Source: a candidate division Zixibacteria bacterium SM23_81
Lineage (GTDB): Bacteria > SM23-81
Length of the DNA: 53,310 nt
Direction of reading: 5' to 3'
NCBI GenBank assembly: GCA_001304015.1
Contig: LJUY01000014.1
Span: forward strand, 1 to 53,310
The position numbers and the translations under genes were made by a program. This document shows positions 17,437 through 25,338 of the stretch, piece after piece; within the stretch, counting starts at the first letter, position 1; each line of letters starts with the position of its first letter. Under the pieces are notes generated by a model. The model saw nothing but the letters and a program-made list of their open reading frames with translations, was not told the origin of the DNA and ran no database searches.

Positions 17437-18597
17437 TCACCAAGACGCCGTCTGACAATCTCCACACCGGTGAGCTAGAGCGGTTTCAGCCTTCCAGCGA
17501 TAGCTTCCCAGGGTACCCCAGATGGAGAAGACCACAAAGTAGGGGATGTGGAGGAATACGGCCAGGGGGGAAAACCTTAATAGCCCCTTTCGCTTGAACA
17601 GGCGGCTGGCTCTGATGAGGATCAGGAGCTCACAGAGGGCCTTCCCCACGAAGGCTCCCCAAGGGAGAGGGTGAGTCGTCAGATAGCACAAGGAAAAGGG
17701 GAGAGTTATGATCAAGGCCAGGTTCATCATGAAAGCCTCGATAAGTATCGCCTGCACCCAGGTGGGATAATACCTACCCTTTGAAGTTCTTCGACGCTCC
17801 TGAGCCACGAACTGACGCAGATTCGCCGGTGGCTTGGTGCTCACGGCTGCCTCGGGCTCAAAGGCGTATTGGAATTCCCACGACGTTTTCCGTGAAACCA
17901 GCTGGATGAACAGATCGTCGTCTCCGGAGAGAGGTGCGGACAAGGACTTGAAGCCAGCCACCTCCCGGAAAACCTCGCGACGATATCCCAAGTTACCACC
18001 GTTGGCTGAGAGCCCTTGGTTCCAACCGATGGCCCCTGCCGCCATGGCAGCCATAGAGAGTCGTTCCAGAGAGCGGAGCTTCTGCCAGAGGAGCTGACCG
18101 CCCTGGTGGACGTGGCCAGCGACCAGGCCAACGGACGGCTCGAAATGCCGGACCATAGTCTTGATCCAGGTGGGCGCTGGCAGACAGTCGGCGTCGGTGA
18201 GAAGGATGATCTCTCCTGCGCTGTGCTCAATGCCCATCTGTAGAGCTCTCTTTTTGGCTCTCAGGCACGCACGTCCTTCCTGAGCCCGCAGCAGCCTTAC
18301 GCGTGAGTTTTCCCAGGCTATGCTTTGGACGATATCGGCCGTGGCATCGGTGGATGCATCGTCGACCACTACGATTTCATACTGCTCAGGAGGATAGTCC
18401 TGCGCCAGAAGGGCCCGCAGACAACTTTCTATAGATCGCTCCTCATTTTTTGCCGCCACCACCACGGAGACGGAGTGAAGCAGCTGGCTACGTCCCTCTG
18501 ACAGCCGGAACAAGCCCCACAGGATCCACAATAGGAAACCACAGTAAACGAGGGTTAGCCCGAGCACTATCGGAGATATGGTGGATAGCCACTCCAA
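17437..18597 (-). CDS. Membrane GT2 glycosyltransferase, first gene of operon
   Basis: A 386-residue GT2 protein with the same plan as its downstream paralogue: an N-terminal membrane helix (about 8-30), VVVAAKNEE, VVDDASTDA, LTDADC, SANGGN, SGDDDLFIQ, and C-terminal helices near 280-310 and 345-370. In place of the QxxRW motif it has QERRRTSKG, so the acceptor or processivity may differ from the paralogue. The start is TTG at 18597, supported by AAGGAGG ten bases upstream. It heads an operon of eight tightly packed genes ending at 9963. Confidence 0.85.
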   Translation of the reverse strand: MEWLSTISPIVLGLTLVYCGFLLWILWGLFRLSEGRSQLLHSVSVVVAAKNEERSIESCLRALLAQDYPPEQYEIVVVDDASTDATADIVQSIAWENSRVRLLRAQEGRACLRAKKRALQMGIEHSAGEIILLTDADCLPAPTWIKTMVRHFEPSVGLVAGHVHQGGQLLWQKLRSLERLSMAAMAAGAIGWNQGLSANGGNLGYRREVFREVAGFKSLSAPLSGDDDLFIQLVSRKTSWEFQYAFEPEAAVSTKPPANLRQFVAQERRRTSKGRYYPTWVQAILIEAFMMNLALIITLPFSLCYLTTHPLPWGAFVGKALCELLILIRASRLFKRKGLLRFSPLAVFLHIPYFVVFSIWGTLGSYRWKAETALAHRCGDCQTASW

Positions 18598-18697
18598 GAA
18601 CTACTGGCCTCCTTATAGAAATGACTTCAACGCGGATGATAAGGTAATACATCTGGTCGGCGTTGACAACTGTTTTTCTCCGGTGGTTGAAAAGATG

Positions 18698-18727
18698 TTG
18701 ACTTTTAAGCGGCCATATGTTTATTTT
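18698..18727 (+). promoter_or_regulatory. Possible promoter for the PorV-like gene
   Basis: TTGACT (18698-18703) with TATTTT (18722-18727) at an 18-base spacing, about 35 bases before the start codon. Weak -10. The promoter of the divergent glycosyltransferase operon should lie in the same 164-base gap but I could not place it. Confidence 0.3.
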
Positions 18728-18761
18728 TCAAAATAGGCAGCATAGCAAAGGAGAGGTTCAC

Positions 18762-19727
18762 ATGAGATGGTATCGGAGGGTGGCACTGTCCGGCTTAATT
18801 ATCTGTATCCTTCTGGGCGGTGTTTCGGCATCATGGGGGCGTTCCATCCATTCCAAGGCAGGCACCAACGCTTTCTCTTTTCTGAGGATTGGGGTGGGAG
18901 CCAGACCTCTTGGTTTGGGAGGAGCCTTCGTGTCCGTAGCCGAGGATGCCAATGCCCTGTATTGGAATCCTGCGGGCATCTCACAATTGAAGAATCCGCA
19001 GCTCACGTTGAGCTATGTGAACTACTTGTTGGACATACATTCTGGGTTTGTGGGATACGTACTGCCCCATGGGGAGGAGATGAGCTTTGGCGCAGCACTG
19101 TACTACTTTTCTTATGGCCAGTTTCAGAGGACCACCGTGGAGGATCCCACGGGAAGCCAGCTGGGCACATTCGGAGCTATGGATCTGTGCGCTTCCGTCT
19201 CCGCGGCCTATTTGTTGCCGGAGGGAGTATCACTGGGGGTAACAGCCAAGGCCATCTACGGCAAGATCGAGGACTATTCCTCCGACGCCTATGCCCTGGA
19301 TCTGGGCGGGCTGTATCTTTTGCCCGATGGTCGCACCAGAGTTGGTCTCAGCGCCCAGAACCTGGGATTTCAGAGAAGCGGGTATGGCTCCAACCACAAG
19401 GACGGGCTCGGCCCCATTTTCCGGGTGGGAGTGAGCCATCAGCTCGCTGGTCTGCCCCTCTTGGTGGCTCTGGAGGCTTACAAGCCCAGCGATAACCATC
19501 TCCACGTCAATGTGGGTGGGGAGGTGCAGCCAGCGGAGATTCTCTATCTGCGACTGGGCTGGAGCTCCCTGGGGCTGGACCAAAGAGTGGGCACAGATAA
19601 AGATAATCTGGCCGGCTTCTCTGGAGGCCTGGGGGTGCAGTGGCAGACATACCGTCTGGATTACGCATACTCTTCCCTGGCAGAGTTAGGGGATGTTCAC
19701 AGGGCCACCATCACCCTGGATTTGTGA
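18762..19727 (+). CDS. PorV/PorQ-family outer membrane beta-barrel protein
   Basis: A 321-residue exported protein with a signal peptide (LSGLIICILLGGVSAS, cleavage near ASWG|R). It carries the PorV/PorQ (UPF0164) family opening: AGTNAFSFLRIGVGARPLGLGGAFV..AEDANALYWNPAG, followed by alternating amphipathic beta strands to the C-terminal TITLDL. In Bacteroidetes PorV shuttles type IX substrates at the outer membrane, but this broad family also occurs in FCB lineages without known T9SS. AAGGAG upstream supports the ATG at 18762 over an earlier in-frame start. It converges with the secreted propeller protein. Confidence 0.83.
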   Translation: MRWYRRVALSGLIICILLGGVSASWGRSIHSKAGTNAFSFLRIGVGARPLGLGGAFVSVAEDANALYWNPAGISQLKNPQLTLSYVNYLLDIHSGFVGYVLPHGEEMSFGAALYYFSYGQFQRTTVEDPTGSQLGTFGAMDLCASVSAAYLLPEGVSLGVTAKAIYGKIEDYSSDAYALDLGGLYLLPDGRTRVGLSAQNLGFQRSGYGSNHKDGLGPIFRVGVSHQLAGLPLLVALEAYKPSDNHLHVNVGGEVQPAEILYLRLGWSSLGLDQRVGTDKDNLAGFSGGLGVQWQTYRLDYAYSSLAELGDVHRATITLDL

Positions 19728-19758
19728 GCAAGCTTCACGATCTTCTTATGGAAAACTT

Positions 19759-19788
19759 AAAAAGGCGGGCTTGATGCCCGCCTTTTTT
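19759..19788. terminator. Strong bidirectional terminator
   Basis: AAAGGCGGGC, a five-base loop, then GCCCGCCTTTTTT: a ten-pair GC-rich stem with an A-tract on one side and T-tract on the other. It sits 30 bases after the PorV-like stop and 24 bases from the stop of the convergent gene, so it can terminate both. Confidence 0.92.
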
Positions 19789-19811
19789 GATTTCGGTCGT
19801 CCACAGAGCGA

Positions 19812-22502
19812 CTATTTGAGAAGGACCATTTTGGTTGTCTCGGTGAACTGACCGCTGCTTATCTGGCAAAAATAGACACCGCTGGCCGCTGGAGACCCTT
19901 GGAGATCTTGACCGTTCCAGCGCACCCGATAGGCACCGGGGGCCTGTTCCCCGTCCACAAGGGTGTTCACCAGTTGCCCTCTGATATTGTAAATCTTGAG
20001 GCTCACTAAGGCGTGCTCTGGCAGCTGGTAGCTGATCCACGTGTCGGGGTTGAAGGGATTGGGGTAGTTCTGGTTGAGCCGGTATGCCTGTGGCAGTGCC
20101 TCTACAGGCATGGCGCTGACCGGGCCGTAGGTTCGGGTTTGCCCCTGGAAACCTACGCTTTCCAGCTGATACCAGTATATCTGGTCGTTTTCCACCCTTC
20201 GGTCCTGCCAGATATAAACCCGGGGCTCTGAGGAGTTACCCGCTCCTTCGATGAGCTTCGGGGTGATTCTCTGGAAATTTTCGCTGCTTTCTTGGCGACG
20301 GTAGATGTGAAAGCCGCGATTGTTCCATTCGCTCTCGGTGATCCATTCCAGGGTGATCATTTCCTGACCGCCGGTGGCGGTGAATGAGGTGAGCTGAACG
20401 GGCAGGGCCGCATCGATGCGCACCTCGTCGGAATGTCCACTGAGAAAAATGCTGTCCGGGGCCACGCTGTCCGCGGCCACCACGATGTACCAGCACAGTC
20501 CCTTGGGCGCATCGGTGTCCTGATAGGAGGTATCGGCCAGCGCCTGGGCGATTCTGAGGTAGCGGCCATCGCTGGCCCCATTTCCGGCGCCGGAGGGCTG
20601 AGAGCTGCGGTAAAGCCTGTAGGATGTGGAGCCGTTTTTCGAATTGATGGAATTCCACAAGAGATCCACCACGCCCGGTGACACGTTGGTGGCCTCGAGG
20701 CCCGTGGGCACAGTGGGATTTATGCTGGTCCCCCAGGAGGAATTGCCGAAGTCTTGACAGCTCACATCGATGTCCACCGTGTCCCGAATGGACCCCGCGT
20801 TTTCCGCCTCGCTGCCCACGCCGGTGAGCAAGATGATTAAGCTATCCTGGTCCTCCACCTTCCAGCTGATGAAATACTCGGCATTCACCCGGAAATAATT
20901 TCCATCATAGCCCTGGTCCCGGCCCAGAAAGTGGTTGTAGCTGTCTTCGGTGAGAACCTCGTTGTCCGTCTCCCCTCCCTTTTTGAGATAAGCCATAAAG
21001 GTGACGGTGCCGCTATCTGGATAGGAGGGGCCTGAGCCCACGTGGCCGAAAATGTAAGCATAGGCCCAGTCTGCGGAGAGGAACTTGGCCACAAAGGCGT
21101 CGCCGAAGTCGTTATAAGAGGTGTCGTAAGCCCCGATGGTGGTGGGGAAGTCTTGTGAATTGGTCTCCCCGGTGAGGTAGGCGTTGCCGGAGTCATCCAA
21201 GGCAATGCCATGGGCGTAATCATAATCGTTTCCTCCCAGGAAGGTGCTGTAGTCCAGCGCGGATCCGGTCACACTTAGCTTGGCCACAAAGATGTCGCCG
21301 AAGTCGTTATAAGAGGTGTCGTAAGCCCCGATGGTGGTGGGGAAGTCTTGTGAATTGGTCTCCCCGGTGGCATAGGTGTGGCGAAACCGATCCACGGCGA
21401 TGTCTAAACCGATGTCGTAACTGTCTCCTCCCAAGAAGGTAGAGTAAACCAGAGCGCCTTCGGCGGCATTGAGTTTGGCCACAAAAGCATCCGTCGAGCC
21501 ATCGTAATCGGTATCGAAAGCTCCATCTGTGTAGGGGAAATTACTGGAACTAATCTCCCCGGTGATGTAAGCGTTGCCGCCATCGTCCACGGCGATGCCG
21601 TGGCCTATATCGGTGTTGTCTCCTCCCAGGAGGATGGCGTAATCGAGGTCGCTTCCCGTGGAGTTGAGTTTGGCCACAAAGACGTCGGTGCCGCCTTGGT
21701 GGGGATCTCCGATGGTTGTGGGAAAGTCATCTGACGCGGTTCCCCCGGTCACATAGGCTTTTTGGGAGTTGTCCACGACGATATCCTTGCCCTCATCAGA
21801 ATCGCTGCCTCCCAGATAGGTGGCGTAGCTAAGTGTGCTTCCAGTGGGATTGAGTTTTGCCACGAAGGCGTCGCTGGGGCCATCGAGCGTGTCTTTGAAA
21901 GCTCCTCCCGTGGCGGGAAAGTTATCTGATTCGGTATACCCGATCACATAGGCATTTCCGCTCGCGTCCGCAGCGATACCCCGGCCCTCGTCCCATCCGC
22001 TGTCGCCCAGGAAGGTGGCGTAAGAAAGAGTATCTCCTGTCGGGGGGAGCTTCACCACAAAGGCATCGTAATCACCGTTGTGAGTTTCATCGAAAGCCCC
22101 GGGGGTAGTGGGGAAGTCATCCTCAAAAGTATATCCGGTCACATAGGCGTTTCTGGCCTGGTCCACGGCGATGCTCAGGCCCCAGTCCTCCTCGCTTCCA
22201 CCCAGGAATGTGGCATAGTTAAGGGCTTCTCCCACCATGTCGAGCTTGGCCACGAAGGCGTCAAAGTCGCTATAGGTGGTGTCGTAAGATCCAAATGTAG
22301 TTGGAAAATTGGGCGACTCGGTATATCCGGTCACATATGTGTTGCCGGAATCGTCCACCGAGATGCTCAAACCCAAGTCCCATTCGATGTCTCCCAGGAA
22401 AGTGCTCCAGCGCAGGTCGCTCACATTGGCCCAAGACAGCTGCCAAACGAGCAGAGACAATGACAGGACGATGAGTGCGGAAACCTTCATCTTTGAGTGC
22501 AT
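19812..22502 (-). CDS. Secreted SBBP-repeat propeller protein with FlgD-like sorting tail
   Basis: An 896-residue secreted protein. Order: signal peptide (about 5-26); seven SBBP beta-propeller repeats of about 65 residues, each with Y.T.LGG, I.VD..GNAYVTG.T and FP.T.GA.D, then DAFVAKL (about 28-480); a linker beta domain; a fibronectin type III domain (near 600-690, starting VPTGLEATNVSPG); a further beta domain (LTSFTATGGQEMITLEW); and a FlgD-Ig-like tail with NQNYPNPFNPDT, IYNIRGQLV and GVYFC..SSG ending in KMVLLK. Such tails are the type A sorting signal of type IX secretion or its relatives. The start has AAAGGAGG seven bases upstream. Role probably surface or adhesive; no enzyme motif seen. 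Confidence 0.88.
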   Translation of the reverse strand: MHSKMKVSALIVLSLSLLVWQLSWANVSDLRWSTFLGDIEWDLGLSISVDDSGNTYVTGYTESPNFPTTFGSYDTTYSDFDAFVAKLDMVGEALNYATFLGGSEEDWGLSIAVDQARNAYVTGYTFEDDFPTTPGAFDETHNGDYDAFVVKLPPTGDTLSYATFLGDSGWDEGRGIAADASGNAYVIGYTESDNFPATGGAFKDTLDGPSDAFVAKLNPTGSTLSYATYLGGSDSDEGKDIVVDNSQKAYVTGGTASDDFPTTIGDPHQGGTDVFVAKLNSTGSDLDYAILLGGDNTDIGHGIAVDDGGNAYITGEISSSNFPYTDGAFDTDYDGSTDAFVAKLNAAEGALVYSTFLGGDSYDIGLDIAVDRFRHTYATGETNSQDFPTTIGAYDTSYNDFGDIFVAKLSVTGSALDYSTFLGGNDYDYAHGIALDDSGNAYLTGETNSQDFPTTIGAYDTSYNDFGDAFVAKFLSADWAYAYIFGHVGSGPSYPDSGTVTFMAYLKKGGETDNEVLTEDSYNHFLGRDQGYDGNYFRVNAEYFISWKVEDQDSLIILLTGVGSEAENAGSIRDTVDIDVSCQDFGNSSWGTSINPTVPTGLEATNVSPGVVDLLWNSINSKNGSTSYRLYRSSQPSGAGNGASDGRYLRIAQALADTSYQDTDAPKGLCWYIVVAADSVAPDSIFLSGHSDEVRIDAALPVQLTSFTATGGQEMITLEWITESEWNNRGFHIYRRQESSENFQRITPKLIEGAGNSSEPRVYIWQDRRVENDQIYWYQLESVGFQGQTRTYGPVSAMPVEALPQAYRLNQNYPNPFNPDTWISYQLPEHALVSLKIYNIRGQLVNTLVDGEQAPGAYRVRWNGQDLQGSPAASGVYFCQISSGQFTETTKMVLLK
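21099..21174 (-). repeat. 76-bp exact direct repeat, copy A
   Basis: Identical over 76 bases to 21294-21369, inside two neighbouring SBBP repeat units. The 195-base offset equals 65 codons, one propeller unit. The other repeat units are far more diverged, so this copy is a recent duplication or gene conversion. Confidence 0.9.
21294..21369 (-). repeat. 76-bp exact direct repeat, copy B
   Basis: Partner of the repeat at 21099-21174. Flanking bases also match apart from a few changes (a shared TTGGCCACAAAG precedes both). Confidence 0.9.
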
Positions 22503-23423
22503 ATTTCATCCTCCTTTCTGCCCCTTTATGGGGTTATTGCGAAGCAAAGGGGCTTTTAATCCCTCGCTCGATGAAGGTCGTCCCGATGACCTCTAAGCGA
22601 TCCCTGATCTTGTGGGAATTCGAACATGAATCTCCAACTGGGGGACAAGGTATGCGAGAAAGGTGCTTTAGTCAAGGATTTTTTGTTTTTTCTTTGCCTT
22701 TCCGCTAGGAGGGAAAACACCTGAATCCACCAAGAGGGTGCGGCTCGTGAACCCGATGTATTTCAGCGATGGGGAACCTGGCCGGGCCGATGCAGATGAA
22801 GGGAGTAAAGCTATCAGCCGGGTGGAGGTCAGGTCAGGGAGTGAGATTGGATCGGAAAGTTGGCCCAGATATTGCGGAGTTTCACAGGAAGAGTGACGTG
22901 AAATTTACATCATGGCCCTCGATCGCGTTTGTCGAAACCTTGCCTTCAGATAGACAGAAAAAAAGATAGGAAAACCCTTTCTTTCGAATCGCACATCTAT
23001 GACTGGAGAGCGGTCAAGAACCCTCACTCTATTCTAGAATCACCATGAAGGATGGCCCAATTGGCGCACCCAGGCACTCTGGGGATTGCTGATCAATGGC
23101 AAGGTTTTGCAAATCGAAATATTCGCAGATAAGGACTGCTGACTGGAGAGTTAGTTCTGGAAGAGAAATCAAAGTGAGATCCTTAAAAGTGTCTGATAAT
23201 CCCACACTAGATTTTGGCTATGTTCTCTAAGTCGATACAAGGTAATATATTGAGAATGTTTAAAAATACGGTAAAGAAGGTCTGCCTGCTGCCGATGCGG
23301 CTTAAAGAGTTCTTCGTTCATATTTAGGGTTGAAAAAGACCCTTAGATATGGTATTGTGAACATGAGACTTCAACTATATATTGAGGTATTTCTTATAAA
23401 ATCTTAATTTTCATAAATTTCTC
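22503..23423. other. Gene-free stretch before the histidine kinase
   Basis: About 920 bases with only short open frames that lack ribosome sites and protein-like composition. The right half becomes A/T-rich towards the kinase promoter. No tRNA, known RNA fold, terminator or mobile-element end was recognised. The promoter of the minus-strand propeller gene must lie in the left part but could not be placed. Confidence 0.5.
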
Positions 23424-23452
23424 TTGACAAAAGACTTTTTTTATGGTAAAAT
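23424..23452 (+). promoter_or_regulatory. Sigma-70 promoter of the kinase-activator pair
   Basis: TTGACA (23424-23429), 17-base spacer, TAAAAT (23447-23452), in an A/T-rich region. The predicted start near 23459 leaves a 60-nt leader to the ATG at 23519 with GGAGG in it, or an almost leaderless transcript for the in-frame ATG at 23462. Confidence 0.65.
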
Positions 23453-23518
23453 TGTTTTAACATGCAAAAACTTGCAAACATCTCCTCAGGCCCAGGTAAA
23501 TGGAGGCAAAGGGCCATT

Positions 23519-25270
23519 ATGGCAGATGAAAAGTACCAGAGTTTGTTGGAAGAGCTGACTGAGAAGAACATTAAGTTAAGAACCAAACTCAGGGAGCTTG
23601 ATTCCCTCTACCGTGCCTCGAAGCTCATGACCTCCATGCAGCATCTGGATCATCTGCTGAATGGCATCGTCAAGCTGGCCGCTCGTGTCTTGCAGGCCAA
23701 AACCGCATCTGTGATGCTTTTAGATGAAGCGACCAACGAACTCCGAATAGTCGCTTCCAAGGGCTTAGGAGCCATGACGGCTAAAAAGGTGAGGATGAAG
23801 GTGGGAGAGGGGATTGCTGGTTATGTAGTGGAATATGCAAAGCCCTTGTTGGTGAAGAATGTAGAGAAGGACAGCCGATTCAGGCGGCTGAACAGGGAAA
23901 GGTATGAGACCAAATCTCTCATCTCGGTCCCCTTGGAAACTCAAGGAAAAATTCTAGGCGTTTTAAATTTGAATAACAAGCGGTCCGGAAGGCCTTTTAC
24001 TGCCGCCGATCTGCGCTTGCTGACCGCCTTCGCAGCCCAGGCGGCTGTGGCCGTTGACAATGTTCATCTCCTTGAGCAAAACCACCGCAAGATCCAAGAA
24101 CTGTCCGTTCTCTATGAGATCGCCAAGAATGTGGGAACAGTGGATGGCCTGAAGACGGCAGTGGAGCATATCTTCGACGGCATTTGCCAGGTTGTGGAGA
24201 TCGATTGCTGTTATTGGTTCCTGTGGGAAGAGAGATATAGAAGAATCAGTTTGGCCTTTGCCAAATTAGGTGGAAGTCCCATCAGCAAATGGCTAGAGGG
24301 GCGTGAAATCTATTTAAGCGACTCTTCCCTGGACCAACTCAAGGGTCCCAGAAAAAATCAGCTGAATGAGACCATCAAACGTTCCTTGGTCGATTGGGGG
24401 CTTTGTGATCCTCATCTGTCGCTCTTCGACTCCTTTGATATCCTGGTAAGGGGGAAACTCCATGGCCTATTTTGTGCCGGGAGCACTACCCTGAAGAACA
24501 TCACGGAGAGTGAGCTGCGATTGATGTCGATTATCATCTCACAAGCCGCATCCCTTTATGAGCAGCATTCTGCGCTGAGCAACGCAGCGCATATGATGAC
24601 CATGAGCAAAGTGGCCTCAGAAATTGCGCATGATTTGCGTCATCCCCTCACCAACATCAAGGGCATCCTGCAGGTGCTGCAGACGAAGTGGTATGACCGG
24701 GATTTCCGCGAAGAGTCACTTCAACTGATACACCAGGAGATCTATCGGCTGACGGATCTGACCAAGGAGCTGGTGCGCTTTTCCAATCCCAACCGATTTC
24801 AGGTAAAACTTCGGGATATCCATCTTATTCTGGACCGGGCCTTGAATCTAGTCAAGCACGACCTGAGCCGTGGGAAGATTGAGCTGTGTCGGAACTATGG
24901 CCACGATTTGACTCCAGTCTACGTGGATGAAAGCGAGATCTTAGAGGTTTTTCTCAACATCCTGCTCAACAGCGTGGAAAGTATGCTGGATGGAGGCAAG
25001 CTGACCATCAAAACTGATCTCCGTGACCATCTCAAGGACGAATCGGGGCTGCCGCAGACATTTCTGCGGATAAATTTCACGGACACAGGCACGGGTATTG
25101 CCCCGGAATTCCGAGATCGGATATTCGAACGCTATTTTACGACCAAGGAGGTCGGCACAGGCCTGGGTTTGTCCATCGCGAACAGAATTGTCGCCGCTCA
25201 TCGCGGATTTATCGAAGTTCACAGCGTACCCGGGAAGGGCTCCACATTCTCGGTCCATCTTCCCATATGA
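23519..25270 (+). CDS. GAF-domain sensor histidine kinase
   Basis: A 583-residue cytoplasmic histidine kinase. A coiled coil (about 5-45) leads into a GAF domain (about 45-190: SVMLLDE, KVGEGIAGYVV, SVPLETQGKILGVLNL), then a second, diverged GAF-like region (about 200-360). The HisKA domain has the phospho-acceptor histidine in EIAHDLRHPLTNIKG. The HATPase domain shows LNILLNSVESM (N box), FTDTGTGI (G1), RIFERYFTTK (F box) and GTGLGLSIA (G2). No membrane segment. ATG 23519 is preferred over 23462 because GGAGG and AAAGGG lie just ahead and the promoter fits. The activator gene follows by 68 bases. Architecture resembles PrsK/ZraS-like soluble kinases. Confidence 0.9.
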   Translation: MADEKYQSLLEELTEKNIKLRTKLRELDSLYRASKLMTSMQHLDHLLNGIVKLAARVLQAKTASVMLLDEATNELRIVASKGLGAMTAKKVRMKVGEGIAGYVVEYAKPLLVKNVEKDSRFRRLNRERYETKSLISVPLETQGKILGVLNLNNKRSGRPFTAADLRLLTAFAAQAAVAVDNVHLLEQNHRKIQELSVLYEIAKNVGTVDGLKTAVEHIFDGICQVVEIDCCYWFLWEERYRRISLAFAKLGGSPISKWLEGREIYLSDSSLDQLKGPRKNQLNETIKRSLVDWGLCDPHLSLFDSFDILVRGKLHGLFCAGSTTLKNITESELRLMSIIISQAASLYEQHSALSNAAHMMTMSKVASEIAHDLRHPLTNIKGILQVLQTKWYDRDFREESLQLIHQEIYRLTDLTKELVRFSNPNRFQVKLRDIHLILDRALNLVKHDLSRGKIELCRNYGHDLTPVYVDESEILEVFLNILLNSVESMLDGGKLTIKTDLRDHLKDESGLPQTFLRINFTDTGTGIAPEFRDRIFERYFTTKEVGTGLGLSIANRIVAAHRGFIEVHSVPGKGSTFSVHLPI

Positions 25271-25338
25271 TAGGTTAAGGACACCAGAGATGTTTGCGGG
25301 ATTTGCCCGGCTCTGCTTTCGGAGGTGAACGACATATC

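Noticed and set aside
18767-19495. A 242-codon frame overlapping the PorV-like gene in another frame
   Set aside because: The PorV-like frame has a signal peptide, family motifs and a ribosome site; the overlapping frame is Gly/Arg/Ser-rich with none of these.
21090-22400. Regularly spaced repeats considered as a CRISPR array
   Set aside because: The periodicity is one 65-codon protein repeat in an intact frame; the spacing and degeneracy do not fit a CRISPR.
22741-22969. A 66-codon plus-strand frame in the large gap
   Set aside because: No ribosome site and no protein-like pattern; the surrounding DNA looks non-coding in all frames.
23095-23112. TGGCAAGGTTTTGCA, resembling a sigma-54 element in the gap before the kinase
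   Set aside because: The GG to GC spacing is nine, not ten, and the site is about 350 bases from the gene, which has a good sigma-70 promoter.
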